The position numbers were made by a program, and so were the translations under genes. A DNA stretch of 64,000 nt from JAVSMW01 sp032027005 (GTDB lineage Bacteria > Bacillota > Thermincolia > Thermincolales > UBA2595). Below the pieces are notes generated by a model. That model was not told the DNA's origin. It did not search any database and saw only the letters and a program-made list of their open reading frames with translations. The first letter of the stretch is position 1; every line of letters begins with the position of its first letter. The DNA lies in assembly GCA_032027005.1 (NCBI GenBank), contig JAVSMW010000008.1:62001-126000 (forward strand). Direction: 5' to 3'. Below, piece after piece: positions 42,659 through 51,436 of this stretch.

Positions 42659-43543
42659 ATGAACAAGATAGGCATAATTATTAATTTAGAAAAACCTGAG
42701 ATCCTCAAAATAACCAGCCAAATTGTCGAATGGCTGCAAAGCCGTGGGAAAAAGGTGCTGGTTACTGCGGCTGGTATTTGTTCTGCAGAGGGGGTTGGTT
42801 CTGCCGCCGGGGGAATAATATCAAGTTCCGAAAAAGAATTGGCGGAAGAGGCTGAATGTGTTGTTGTCCTTGGAGGTGACGGGACTCTCCTGAATAGTGC
42901 CCGCACCATAGGGGTCTTAGGCAAACCGATTTTTGGGGTAAATTTTGGTCAACTTGGCTTTCTCACCGAGATTGAACTTCCTGACCTCACTCCTGCCTTG
43001 GAACGGCTAATCTCCGGGAAGTTTGAGATCGAAGAAAGAATGATGATTCAGGCTGAGGTGTTTCGGAATGGCAAAAAAATCTGCAATTTTTATTGTTTGA
43101 ATGATGCAGTAATCACAAAAGGTGCTTTTGCCCGGTTAATTCGGCTGAAAATATTTGTTAATAATGAATATGTTGATACATATCCGGCCGATGGGCTGAT
43201 TATTTCCACACCAACAGGTTCAACTGCTTATTCCTTATCTGCCGGGGGACCGCTGGTGGCACCAAATTTAGAGTTAATGATAGTTACACCTATTTGCCCT
43301 CATACCCTTTACTCCAGATCAGTAGTTGTAGATAAAGACAGTGAGGTAAAAGTTGTCTTACAGGAGACCCAGGCTGAGGTCATGCTGACAATTGACGGAC
43401 AGAGTGGCATTGAACTCCTTCCTCAGGATGAAATATTTGTCCGGAAGGCGCCTTTTACAGCCAGGTTTTTAAAACTTAATCAAAGAAGTTTTTACGAAAT
43501 CCTCAGGCAGAAATTGAGAGAAGGCGGTAATCCTGATGTTTAG
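42659..43543 (+). CDS. nadK: NAD kinase
   Basis: Phosphorylates NAD to NADP. The 294-residue protein has the GGDGTLLNSAR motif, the FGVNFGQLGFL segment and the PTGSTAYSLSAGGPLVAP block. GGAGG precedes ATG 42659. It belongs to the tlyA-nadK-argR-recN order of Firmicutes and overlaps the following methyltransferase gene by eight bases. Confidence 0.95.
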   Translation: MNKIGIIINLEKPEILKITSQIVEWLQSRGKKVLVTAAGICSAEGVGSAAGGIISSSEKELAEEAECVVVLGGDGTLLNSARTIGVLGKPIFGVNFGQLGFLTEIELPDLTPALERLISGKFEIEERMMIQAEVFRNGKKICNFYCLNDAVITKGAFARLIRLKIFVNNEYVDTYPADGLIISTPTGSTAYSLSAGGPLVAPNLELMIVTPICPHTLYSRSVVVDKDSEVKVVLQETQAEVMLTIDGQSGIELLPQDEIFVRKAPFTARFLKLNQRSFYEILRQKLREGGNPDV

Positions 43544-44105
43544 CGGATTTCAGCCAACTGTTCAATTAGCCCACTTGTGGCTTAACGATTTCCTGAAACC
43601 GGGAGCCACCGCTGTTGATGCCACTGTTGGCAACGGTCATGATACTTTATTTTTAGCCCGTATAGTTGGAGCCAACGGCAGGGTCTATGGTTTTGAGATT
43701 CAGGAAAAAGCGTTGCACAATACTTTAGAGTTGCTAAAAACCGAAGGCTTTGCCGATATTGTAAAATTATTTCAAACAGGACATGAAAACATAGCCCACC
43801 ATATTCAAAATGAAGTTGATGTAATAATCTTTAACCTGGGTTATCTGCCCGGTGGAGACCATTCAATCGTCACCAGGCCTGAAACGACAATGAAAGCTGT
43901 AACAGAAGGGCTGGCCTTATTGAAAAAGGGAGGTGCTATGTGTTTGGTAGTTTATACAGGACATCCCGGTGGAGAAGAAGAACAGCTGCAATTGGAAGGT
44001 TTCCTGGGACAGCTGGACAAAAAGAAGTTTTGTGTGACCAAACTAAGTTTTTTAAATAGAGACTGCGCTCCGTATATTATTATGATTGAAAAGAGTATAG
44101 CTTAA
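43536..44105 (+). CDS. MnmM/YtqB-family SAM methyltransferase
   Basis: A 189-residue class I methyltransferase with AVDATVGNGHDTLFLA as the SAM site, FNLGYLPGGDH as the catalytic-loop signature, and VYTGHPGGEEE further on. This matches the YtqB/rRNA_methylase family; YtqB of B. subtilis has been shown to be MnmM, which finishes mnm5s2U in tRNA wobble position 34. The gene overlaps nadK. I am confident of the family, less so of the exact substrate. Confidence 0.85.
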   Translation: MFSGFQPTVQLAHLWLNDFLKPGATAVDATVGNGHDTLFLARIVGANGRVYGFEIQEKALHNTLELLKTEGFADIVKLFQTGHENIAHHIQNEVDVIIFNLGYLPGGDHSIVTRPETTMKAVTEGLALLKKGGAMCLVVYTGHPGGEEEQLQLEGFLGQLDKKKFCVTKLSFLNRDCAPYIIMIEKSIA

Positions 44106-44132
44106 CTGTTGACACTGGCGGGAGGGTCAGAA

Positions 44133-44582
44133 ATGAAGGCGGAAAGGCAGAAAAAGATTTTAGAAATAATAAATAAACATGCTGTTGAGACTCAGGAAGA
44201 ATTAGCTGACCGTCTTCAGAAGGATGGGATCAGGATTACTCAGGCTACAATTTCCAGAGATATCAAAGAATTACGACTGGTTAAGGTGGCCACGGGTGAT
44301 GACAGATACCGATATGCCGTGCAAGGGGACAAAATTTATGCCGGCGATCAAACCAAAACCAGACGGATATTTAAAGACTCGGTAGTGGCTTTGGACTACA
44401 GTGAGAATTTGATAGTTGTCAAAACTACCCCCGGCGCGGCCCAATCTGTAGCCCTGGTTATCGATTATGAAGGGTTCCGGGAGATTATCGGGACTGTGGC
44501 GGGGGACGATACGGTAATGGTTGTAGTGAAACCAAAATCCGCTGTAAAAAAGATCATTGGTAAATTTGCATCCTATCTTTAA
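44133..44582 (+). CDS. argR: Arginine repressor
   Basis: A 149-residue ArgR/AhrC protein: winged helix with QATISRDIKELRLVKV at residues about 38-55, and the C-terminal hexamerisation/arginine-binding domain with TPGAAQSVALVID and GTVAGDDTVMVV. GGGAGGG precedes ATG 44133. The argR-recN pairing is typical of Firmicutes. It would repress arginine synthesis genes; an ArgA-like gene is at 6085 but I did not find a clear ARG box there. Confidence 0.95.
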   Translation: MKAERQKKILEIINKHAVETQEELADRLQKDGIRITQATISRDIKELRLVKVATGDDRYRYAVQGDKIYAGDQTKTRRIFKDSVVALDYSENLIVVKTTPGAAQSVALVIDYEGFREIIGTVAGDDTVMVVVKPKSAVKKIIGKFASYL

Positions 44583-44618
44583 CAATGTTCACCACTTAAC
44601 TATCCGGGGGTGATCAAA

Positions 44619-46301
44619 CTGCTAAAAAAGCTCTTTATAAAAAATTTCGCCTTAATCGAAAAACTGGAAATCGAATTCATGTCAGGTTTCAGCGTCATGA
44701 CTGGCGAGACCGGGGCTGGTAAATCCATAGTCATTGATGCCGTGGATGTCGCTATTGGAGGACAGGGGCTGACGGAATTTATCCGTAGTGGTGAGGAAAA
44801 AGCGGTAATTGAGGCATACTTTGAGATTGATGGCCACGGGCGGGTAAAGGAACTCCTTGAATTGTACGGTTATCTGCAGGAAGACGGAGAGTACCTGATT
44901 CTGACCAGAGAAATTGTTAAAACAGGGAAAAATGTCTGCCGACTTAATGGCAGACAGGTAAATCTTTCGCTGTATAAAGATATTTCCCAGCTTCTGGTAG
45001 ATATCTATGGTCAACACCATCAACAATCCCTTTTGGATCCTCAAAAACATATCGAACTTTTAGACGAATACGGCGGTTTACCCCTATTATCCCTGAAACA
45101 CAAAGTGGCAGAACATTATAATCATTACGAACATCTTAAGAACCGGGTAAAAGAATTGGTAAACAGTGAGAAAGATCAAGCCAGAATGGCTGATGTTTAC
45201 CGATATCAATGGGAGGAAATTGAAAAAACCGGTTTACAGCCCGATGAAGATGTCAGTTTAGCGGAAGAAAAAAATATTTTAAGTCATGCTGAAAAGCTGG
45301 CATACCTGACAAACTCCGCCTACGAGCTGTTATATGAGGGCAACAAGAGTAAGGCTGTTACCGACCTTCTTTATGATGCCGTAAATGCCTGCCGGGAAGC
45401 AGGAGAAATTGATGAATCTTTGCGCCCGGTCTGTGAAGCTTTAGAGACGGCTCTGTATCAGATCGAAGATGCCTCCAGGCAGGTTAAAGCATATTCGGAA
45501 AGAGTTGAAGCAGATCCGGTACGCCTCGAGGAAGTAGAAAACAGGCTTGATACCATTGCCCGGCTAAAGAAAAAGTATGGCCAAACCATAGTGGAAATCC
45601 TTGAATACAAAGAAAAAGCTGCGGCATCCATGACCATTTTTGAGAATTACGGAGAAGAACTCCAGAAACTGAAGGACTCCCTTGATATTGTAGAGTCGCA
45701 GTTTAACCAGGCCGCCGGAGCTTTAAGTCAGGCCAGGCAAACGACAGCAGAGCGGCTGAAAGCACAAATTACCGCAGAATTACAGGAACTAAACATGCCA
45801 AATGTCTCTTTTGATGTGTCTTTAAAATTAAAAGAATCTCCCGCCGCTAACGGCCTTGATGACATCGAATTTTTAATTTCAGCCAATAGAGGCGAGCCTT
45901 TAAAGCCTTTGGCCAAAGTTATCTCCGGCGGAGAGGCTTCACGTATTATGCTGGCTTTTAAGACGATCCTGGCCAAGCTTGATGCTGTATCCACCCTTAT
46001 TTTTGATGAGGTTGACGCCGGCATAGGAGGACACGCACTGCAAGCCGTAGCCAGGAAACTATCTTATATCGGAAGGGACAGACAGGTCATTTGTGTGACC
46101 CATGCTCCGCAAATTGCCGGTAGTGGTGATCACCATTACATGGCGGAGAAATCTGTCATATCCGGCAGAACTATAACTTCTGTGCGCAAACTGGAATCTC
46201 CGGAACGGGTTGATGAGTTAGCCCGCATGCTTGCCGGAGGCCAGGTCACCGATGCCGCCAGAAAACATGCCGAAGAAATAATAAATTCCGGGAACAACTA
46301 A
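44619..46301 (+). CDS. recN: DNA repair protein RecN, probable CTG start
   Basis: SMC-like ATPase of 560 residues acting early in double-strand-break repair. Walker A is TGETGAGKSIVID near the N-terminus; after a long coiled coil, KVISGGEASRIMLAFK (signature) and LIFDEVDAGIGG (Walker B) appear. GGGGGTGATC (44606-44615), an excellent match to the 16S anti-Shine-Dalgarno, lies just before CTG 44619, which would give MLKKLFIKNFALIE, aligning with the N-terminus of B. subtilis RecN. GTG 44610 is inside that site and less likely. Confidence 0.93.
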   Translation: MLKKLFIKNFALIEKLEIEFMSGFSVMTGETGAGKSIVIDAVDVAIGGQGLTEFIRSGEEKAVIEAYFEIDGHGRVKELLELYGYLQEDGEYLILTREIVKTGKNVCRLNGRQVNLSLYKDISQLLVDIYGQHHQQSLLDPQKHIELLDEYGGLPLLSLKHKVAEHYNHYEHLKNRVKELVNSEKDQARMADVYRYQWEEIEKTGLQPDEDVSLAEEKNILSHAEKLAYLTNSAYELLYEGNKSKAVTDLLYDAVNACREAGEIDESLRPVCEALETALYQIEDASRQVKAYSERVEADPVRLEEVENRLDTIARLKKKYGQTIVEILEYKEKAAASMTIFENYGEELQKLKDSLDIVESQFNQAAGALSQARQTTAERLKAQITAELQELNMPNVSFDVSLKLKESPAANGLDDIEFLISANRGEPLKPLAKVISGGEASRIMLAFKTILAKLDAVSTLIFDEVDAGIGGHALQAVARKLSYIGRDRQVICVTHAPQIAGSGDHHYMAEKSVISGRTITSVRKLESPERVDELARMLAGGQVTDAARKHAEEIINSGNN

Positions 46302-46778
46302 ATTATTTTATTTCTTAATTATTTATTATGCATTAAAAATTTAAACCTATACATTATTCTAAAAAAATACCACAGAATTACACAGAGACACAGAGACTTA
46401 TTGCTATTTCGGACAGCAGTTTTTCTCTGTGTCTTTGTACTACTACTTCGTAAAACCTATTGATTACAGCTTTGCTGCGCTGAGATCTATGTGGTTTATT
46501 TTTTTATTCTTTTTCGAAAAATATCTAAAAAACACTAAAACAAATCAATAACGTTGAAATTTGGCCAAATATATAAATTACCAGCCGCACAATGCAAAAA
46601 TGGAAATTTAGCGTTATATTACATGGAATAAAACCCTCTCATCGAGGTTAACTTATGTTTAGATTCCTTTTCACACCATGGTGTTTTTGAAAAACCTTTA
46701 CACGTGTAAAGTATAAAAAAATAGGCTACCTGGGAAAATATGGAGGTGAAATATTGGTCAAAAGAGGAGTGATTATAG
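46302..46778. other. 477-bp AT-rich region between recN and spoIVB
   Basis: Holds a CACAGAG-type inverted repeat (46368-46500), the perfect palindromes ACACCATGGTGT (46673-46684) and CTTTACACGTGTAAAG (46696-46711), and a possible sigma-G-like promoter GTATA (46711) with GAAAATA (46733). A strong GGAGGTGA at 46742 precedes a 33-codon out-of-frame TTG reading frame that overlaps the spoIVB start. Confidence 0.55.
46368..46500. repeat. CACAGAG-type inverted repeat (element E1)
   Basis: ACCACAGAATTACACAGAGAC and ACACAGAG on the left pair loosely with CTCTGTGTCTTTGT and ATCTATGTGGT on the right. It resembles the outer arms at 57013-57294. Confidence 0.6.
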
Positions 46779-48110
46779 GTGTCCGACCTGCGACGCAAAG
46801 GTTTGGGATTAGTTGTGGTATTCTTGATTCTTGCAGGCTCCTTAAACCCGCAAACTAAAAGTTTCTATTCGCTCCCTTCCCATCAAAAAGTTTTGGTTGG
46901 TGACCATATTCGTTTTAATCTGCGATTTTCAGAGAATTTGCTTAGACAGTTCAGTGTGTATGTTGAACCCAGCACCAAAAAAGTTTTATTGCTCAATGGT
47001 GTCGATTTGAGTGGCCGGGTTTTTGGGCTTAATGATGGTTGGCCGGTTGCCACCAAACCGGGATTAGCCAATATGCAGATCCGCCTTTTCGGGATTCTAC
47101 CAATCAAAAGTGTAAAAGTTGAAGTTCTGCCACAAACCAGGGTCGTACCTGGAGGCCAATCAGTTGGGGTATTGCTTCATTCAGAAGGTGTAATAATCGT
47201 AGGTCAGTCCATAGTCCAGGATACAGAAGGCCACAAGTTTAACCCAGCTCGGGAAGCCGGTGTTGAAGTGGGAGATATTATTCTTAAGATAAATGGAGTG
47301 ACTGTAAGCAGTGATGAACAAGTGGCCAAGCTAGTCGATACAGCTGGTAAAGCGGGAAAAAACGTAGAGATGATGGTAAAAAGAAAAAATAAGACTTTCC
47401 AGACCTCGGTTAAACCTATTATGTGTCAGGAAACCAAGCGGTTCAGAATAGGTTTATATGTCAGGGACGGCGCTGCCGGTGTCGGCACCTTGTCCTTTTA
47501 TAATCCCGATACCGGCAAATATGGTGCTTTGGGACACGTCATTACTGATACTGACACTAATCAGCCGATTGATGTAAATGACGGCAAAATAGTAAGAGCG
47601 TCAATTCAGGGAATACAGGCAGGCAAAAGAGGAATTCCCGGTGAAAAAATCGGGATGTTTGTGAATGACCGGAATTTTTCCGGTAATATAGAAAAAAACA
47701 CTAAGTTTGGCATTTATGGTACTATGAGTAAACCGTTAAAAAACCCGATCTACCCAGAACCGCTGCCAATAGCATTAGCTGATCAAATCAAAACCGGACC
47801 AGCTGAGATGCTAACTGTTTTAGATGGAGAGAAAATTGAAAAATTCATTGTAGAAATTAAAAGGATTCTTCCTCAGTCAACACCTGACAGCAAGGGTCTC
47901 ATTATCGAAGTTACTGATCCCAGATTACTGACCAGGACCGGCGGAATCGTCCAGGGTATGAGCGGCAGTCCGTTAATTCAAAATGGAAAAGTAATTGGTG
48001 CTGTTACTCACGTTTTTATCAATGATCCGACCCGGGGCTATGGATGCTTAATCGAATGGATGCTTATGGAGTCAGGCGGTAGTGAGGTTGAGCGGCGTAA
48101 AGCAAGTTAA
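46779..48110 (+). CDS. spoIVB: SpoIVB signaling serine protease
   Basis: Forespore-made protease that enters the intermembrane space and triggers sigma-K activation through SpoIVFA. The 443-residue protein has an N-terminal membrane helix (residues about 8-24), a PDZ domain near residues 130-215 (EAGVEVGDIILKINGVTV) and a serine peptidase domain with His in ALGHVITD and Ser in GMSGSP. GTG 46779 follows AGGAG by nine bases and is preceded by an in-frame stop. It lies ahead of spo0A as in B. subtilis. Confidence 0.95.
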   Translation: MSDLRRKGLGLVVVFLILAGSLNPQTKSFYSLPSHQKVLVGDHIRFNLRFSENLLRQFSVYVEPSTKKVLLLNGVDLSGRVFGLNDGWPVATKPGLANMQIRLFGILPIKSVKVEVLPQTRVVPGGQSVGVLLHSEGVIIVGQSIVQDTEGHKFNPAREAGVEVGDIILKINGVTVSSDEQVAKLVDTAGKAGKNVEMMVKRKNKTFQTSVKPIMCQETKRFRIGLYVRDGAAGVGTLSFYNPDTGKYGALGHVITDTDTNQPIDVNDGKIVRASIQGIQAGKRGIPGEKIGMFVNDRNFSGNIEKNTKFGIYGTMSKPLKNPIYPEPLPIALADQIKTGPAEMLTVLDGEKIEKFIVEIKRILPQSTPDSKGLIIEVTDPRLLTRTGGIVQGMSGSPLIQNGKVIGAVTHVFINDPTRGYGCLIEWMLMESGGSEVERRKAS

Positions 48111-48126
48111 ATAAAATAATGAAAAA

Positions 48127-48169
48127 ACGAAAGCACCCCGCATTATGATGGGTGTTTTTCGTATTTTTT
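48127..48169 (+). terminator. Terminator after spoIVB
   Basis: ACGAAAGCACCC and GGGTGTTTTTCGT pair, followed by seven T residues. Confidence 0.75.
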
Positions 48170-48261
48170 TATCTTTTAATCTCGGTGATTTTATTAATAT
48201 CAATCAATAAACTTCAAATTATTGACAAATAAATACTAATATATTCAATAAAATATTAATT

Positions 48262-48305
48262 TTCGACACGGATAAATGGAATATAATAACAAATAATTCG
48301 ACAAT
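48262..48305 (+). promoter_or_regulatory. Spo0A-box pair around an upstream spo0A promoter
   Basis: TTCGACA at 48262-48268 and 48297-48303 equals the inverse of the 0A box TGTCGAA; TATAAT (48282-48287) lies between them. An extra TTGACAAAT occurs at 48222. Confidence 0.5.
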
Positions 48306-48365
48306 TGTATTTAAAAATTTGAAATTATTGTCTTTATTTGTATTACGATTTTTTCGGTTTATTGC

Positions 48366-48391
48366 AGGATTTCTCGTTCTTACGGAGAAAA
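48366..48391 (+). promoter_or_regulatory. Sigma-H-like promoter of spo0A
   Basis: AGGATTT (48366-48372), 14 bases, GAAAA (48387-48391). The -35 is perfect and the -10 imperfect. It would lie downstream of the 0A boxes, as Ps does in B. subtilis. Confidence 0.5.
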
Positions 48392-48439
48392 TCAATAAAC
48401 AACAATTTTTTAGAAAATAATATCAGGGGGAAAAAAATT

Positions 48440-49210
48440 ATGAGTTTGAAAAGTATCAAAATAATGATTGCAGATGATAACCGAGAATTTTGCGAACTAC
48501 TAAAAGAATTTATTTCTCAGGAAGATGATTTTGCATTAGTGGGAATAGCCAATAACGGCGTTGAGGCTGTTGAAATTATTAATCGCGAGAAACCTAATTT
48601 GGTGGTTTTGGATATAATAATGCCACACCTGGACGGAATTGGGGTATTGGAAAAACTCGCCAACGAGGGATCGCATCCCAAACCGAAAATTATCATGTTA
48701 ACTGCCTTTGGTCAGGAAAGCGTTACCCAAAGAGCCATCGAATTAGGAGCAGATTATTATATCTTAAAACCCTTTGATTTTTCAGTTCTCGCGACCAGAA
48801 TACGCCAGTTGGTAGATGGAGAAACAGTACCTCAGTATACTCCCCCTGTACGCACCAGAAACCTTGATGTGGCTGTAACCAATATTATCCACGAAATGGG
48901 TGTACCGGCGCATATTAAAGGATATCAGTACCTTAGAGATGCCATAAAAATGGTTGTCGATGAAGTGAATTTACTGGGCGGCGTCACCAAAGAACTGTAT
49001 CCGCTAATTGCTCAGAAATATGCTACTACGCCAAGTCGGGTTGAACGGGCTATCAGGCATGCGATTGAATTGGCCTGGGACCGCGGTAATACCGAAATGA
49101 TGAATAAATTCTTCGGGTACACAATTAACCTGGAGAGAGGAAAACCTACTAACTCTGAATTTATTGCCATGGTAGCCGATAAATTACGAATCAGTACTAA
49201 AGTTAGTTAA
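48440..49210 (+). CDS. spo0A: Spo0A, master regulator of sporulation
   Basis: A 256-residue response regulator. The receiver has the acidic pair in MIADDNREF, phospho-acceptor Asp in LVVLDIIMPHLDGIG, the Thr in MLTAFGQ and Lys in ILKPFD. The C-terminal DNA-binding domain carries the near-invariant TPSRVERAIRHAIELAWDRG and FGYTIN segments. ATG 48440 has AGGGGG upstream; the frame is open further 5' but without a start site. It should be phosphorylated through a relay or directly by kinases such as the one at 59497. Confidence 0.97.
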   Translation: MSLKSIKIMIADDNREFCELLKEFISQEDDFALVGIANNGVEAVEIINREKPNLVVLDIIMPHLDGIGVLEKLANEGSHPKPKIIMLTAFGQESVTQRAIELGADYYILKPFDFSVLATRIRQLVDGETVPQYTPPVRTRNLDVAVTNIIHEMGVPAHIKGYQYLRDAIKMVVDEVNLLGGVTKELYPLIAQKYATTPSRVERAIRHAIELAWDRGNTEMMNKFFGYTINLERGKPTNSEFIAMVADKLRISTKVS

Positions 49211-49212
49211 AG

Positions 49213-49239
49213 AAAACCTGACATACGTCAGGTTTTTTT
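49213..49239 (+). terminator. Terminator after spo0A
   Basis: AACCTGAC and GTCAGGTT around an ATAC loop, then seven T. Confidence 0.85.
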
Positions 49240-49382
49240 AAAGTTAAGGAAATTTTACTACAATCAAATTCTATGTAGGTGGGTATAAAACATGTCATTG
49301 CTTGCGTATATAAGGTAAATGTTGTACAATTGTAAACTAGAGATATAGGTATAGGTATATTTCGTGAATGCGGGTGAGAAAA

Positions 49383-50510
49383 ATGGCTGTTATCAGGGGC
49401 ATTGCGCGCCTGGACAGAAAAACCAAGAATCTAGTGAAAAGATTACAGCCCGGAGAAATTGCTGTAATCAATCACCAGGAATTGGATGAGGTTTGCGCTC
49501 AGGCTTTGGTTGACGCAAGAGTGAAGGCAGTCGTGAATGCTGCAAAGTCACTTAGTGAAGACTATCCTAATTTGGGTCCCCAGACGTTGGTTAATGCAGG
49601 TATCTATCTGCTTGATAATGTGGGACCTGAGATTATGGAGAAAATTATAGAGGAGACAGTTGTTGAGATAGATAACAATGAAATAACCGTACCCGGACAA
49701 TGGACAGGCCGGGGCATGGTGCTCACTGCTGCGGAAGTCCGGGAGCATACGGAAAGTGCTAAAAAGAATATTGGTATGGTTTTGGAAAAATTTGTCCAAA
49801 ATACAATAGAATATGCCCGTCAGGAGCAGGGGCTGCTGTTGGGGGATATAGATGTTCCGGCTACAAAAACAGTTTTTCAGAACAGACATACCTTGATCGT
49901 GGTCCGGGGTCAAAATTATAAGGATGACTTGATAGCCATCAGATCCTATATTGAAGAGGTGAAACCGGTTCTTGTGGGGGTCGATGGCGGAGCAGATGCC
50001 TTGATGGAATTTGGGTACAAACCTGATGTAATCATTGGGGATATGGACAGCATAAGTGATAAAACTCTCCAGTGCGGCGCTGAACTGGTGGTTCACGCCT
50101 ATTCTGACGGGAGAGCACCGGGTATGAACAGGATTATGGCATTGGGCCTGGAGGCTGTAACATTGCCGGCTCCGGGGACCAGTGAAGATATAGCAATGCT
50201 TTTGGCTTATCATAAAAGTACAGAACTAATTGTAGCTCTGGGAACACATACCAATTTGATTGATTTTCTGGATAAAGGGCGAAAAGGAATGTCCAGTACT
50301 TTTCTGGTTCGCCTCAAAGTAGGGTCGATTTTGATTGATGCCAAAGGAGTGAACAAGCTGTACCGAAATAAGGTCAAATTTCGGTACTTGGCTGAGTTGG
50401 TGGCTGCTGCCTCAGTCACTGTAGCGATAGTCGGATATACCTTTTTCCCTGTCACGAGGCAATTAGTGCGCGTTTTTTGGCTCAAACTAAAATTTGCACT
50501 GGGTATATAA
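49383..50510 (+). CDS. steA: SteA-like protein (thiamin pyrophosphokinase-like fold, C-terminal membrane helix)
   Basis: A 375-residue protein whose middle holds a TPPK-like region (GVDGGADALMEFGYKPDVIIGDMDS, quoted in part as GADALMEFGYKPDVIIGDMD). The N-terminus AVIRGIARLDRKTKNLVKRL and the C-terminal hydrophobic helix (about residues 335-355) fit SteA, which with SteB takes part in cell separation in corynebacteria. ATG 49383 has CGGGTGAG in front. A SteB/MctB-like gene follows, supporting the assignment. Its role in a spore-former has not been settled as far as I know. Confidence 0.82.
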   Translation: MAVIRGIARLDRKTKNLVKRLQPGEIAVINHQELDEVCAQALVDARVKAVVNAAKSLSEDYPNLGPQTLVNAGIYLLDNVGPEIMEKIIEETVVEIDNNEITVPGQWTGRGMVLTAAEVREHTESAKKNIGMVLEKFVQNTIEYARQEQGLLLGDIDVPATKTVFQNRHTLIVVRGQNYKDDLIAIRSYIEEVKPVLVGVDGGADALMEFGYKPDVIIGDMDSISDKTLQCGAELVVHAYSDGRAPGMNRIMALGLEAVTLPAPGTSEDIAMLLAYHKSTELIVALGTHTNLIDFLDKGRKGMSSTFLVRLKVGSILIDAKGVNKLYRNKVKFRYLAELVAAASVTVAIVGYTFFPVTRQLVRVFWLKLKFALGI

Positions 50511-50540
50511 CCAAACTCCTGGGTTAAAGGGGGCAGTTAA

Positions 50541-51425
50541 ATGATAATTGATTTAAAATATCATATAGCTTCATTAGTAGCGGTATTCTTGGCACTGGGA
50601 ATCGGAATTTTGGTCGGTTCAACGGTTTTAGGCACTGACGTCAATGATGTGATTATGCAGCAGCAAAAGCAAATGGTTGATGATCTTAACCGAAATTACG
50701 ATAAAATCAGGAAAGATAATATTGTGGCAAAGGAAGAAATAGCAGCTTATCAATCAACACTAAATATCAGTAAACAGTTTGAAGAAGACCTTCTCCCTGT
50801 ACTGGTTCAAGATAAGCTGCAGGGCAAAAAAATTGCTGTAGTGACAACAGGTAATTATGAGTATAATAATGATTGGGTAAAGACCCTTAAACTTGCCGGT
50901 GCTCAGGTAAATTCTGTTACAAAGATCCTGAGCGGAATCAGCCTAAATGATGAAAAAGTCCGGCAGGCTCTGGCCACTAAGCTGATGCTTACTGACGACT
51001 CCGGGGCCGCTCTGATTAAAGAGATTTCCAATGAATTAGCAGCCTGTGTGGTCACAGCGCAAAACATTGAAAATTTACAATATTTTGAGCAGCAGGGACT
51101 AATTAAAACATCCGGAGCATACGGTATGCCCATTGATGCAGTAGTTTTTGCAGGCGGCAACCAGACAGATGCTAGGGACCGGGCTGCCAGGCTTGATATC
51201 CCGATGATGGAATATTTTTTATCTCAAAAAATTCAGGTTTATGGAGTAGAAGCCAGTGATGTTCCCCAATCATATATGGAAGAGTACCAGAAACTTAAAA
51301 TCAGCACAGTCGATAATATTGAAATGATTCCGGGTCAGGTCTCTTTAGTCATGGCTGTTTACGGTGAAGAAGGCAATTATGGTCTAAAGAGCACGGCCAA
51401 GCAGCTATGGCCGACTATACCATAG
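50541..51425 (+). CDS. steB: SteB/MctB-like (so-called copper transporter) membrane protein
   Basis: A 294-residue protein with one N-terminal membrane helix (DLKYHIASLVAVFLALGIGILVGS region, residues about 3-28), a coiled-coil stretch (about 38-75) and a soluble alpha/beta domain outside the membrane. This is the layout of the MctB/DUF3186 family often labelled copper transporter, and of SteB, the SteA partner. Spacing of 30 bases from steA supports a pair. No metal-binding motif is visible, so I do not support a copper role. Confidence 0.8.
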   Translation: MIIDLKYHIASLVAVFLALGIGILVGSTVLGTDVNDVIMQQQKQMVDDLNRNYDKIRKDNIVAKEEIAAYQSTLNISKQFEEDLLPVLVQDKLQGKKIAVVTTGNYEYNNDWVKTLKLAGAQVNSVTKILSGISLNDEKVRQALATKLMLTDDSGAALIKEISNELAACVVTAQNIENLQYFEQQGLIKTSGAYGMPIDAVVFAGGNQTDARDRAARLDIPMMEYFLSQKIQVYGVEASDVPQSYMEEYQKLKISTVDNIEMIPGQVSLVMAVYGEEGNYGLKSTAKQLWPTIP

Positions 51426-51436
51426 GGGTGACTAAA

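Noticed and set aside
46754..46855. A 33-codon TTG reading frame with an excellent GGAGGTGA site upstream of spoIVB
   Set aside because: It overlaps the spoIVB start in another frame and shows no recognisable product. It could be a leader peptide or the trace of an indel, but nothing further supports it.
50541..51425. Copper transporter label for the SteB/MctB-like protein
   Set aside because: No Cys, Met or His metal motif is visible and the protein has a single membrane helix; the context with steA suggests an envelope role.
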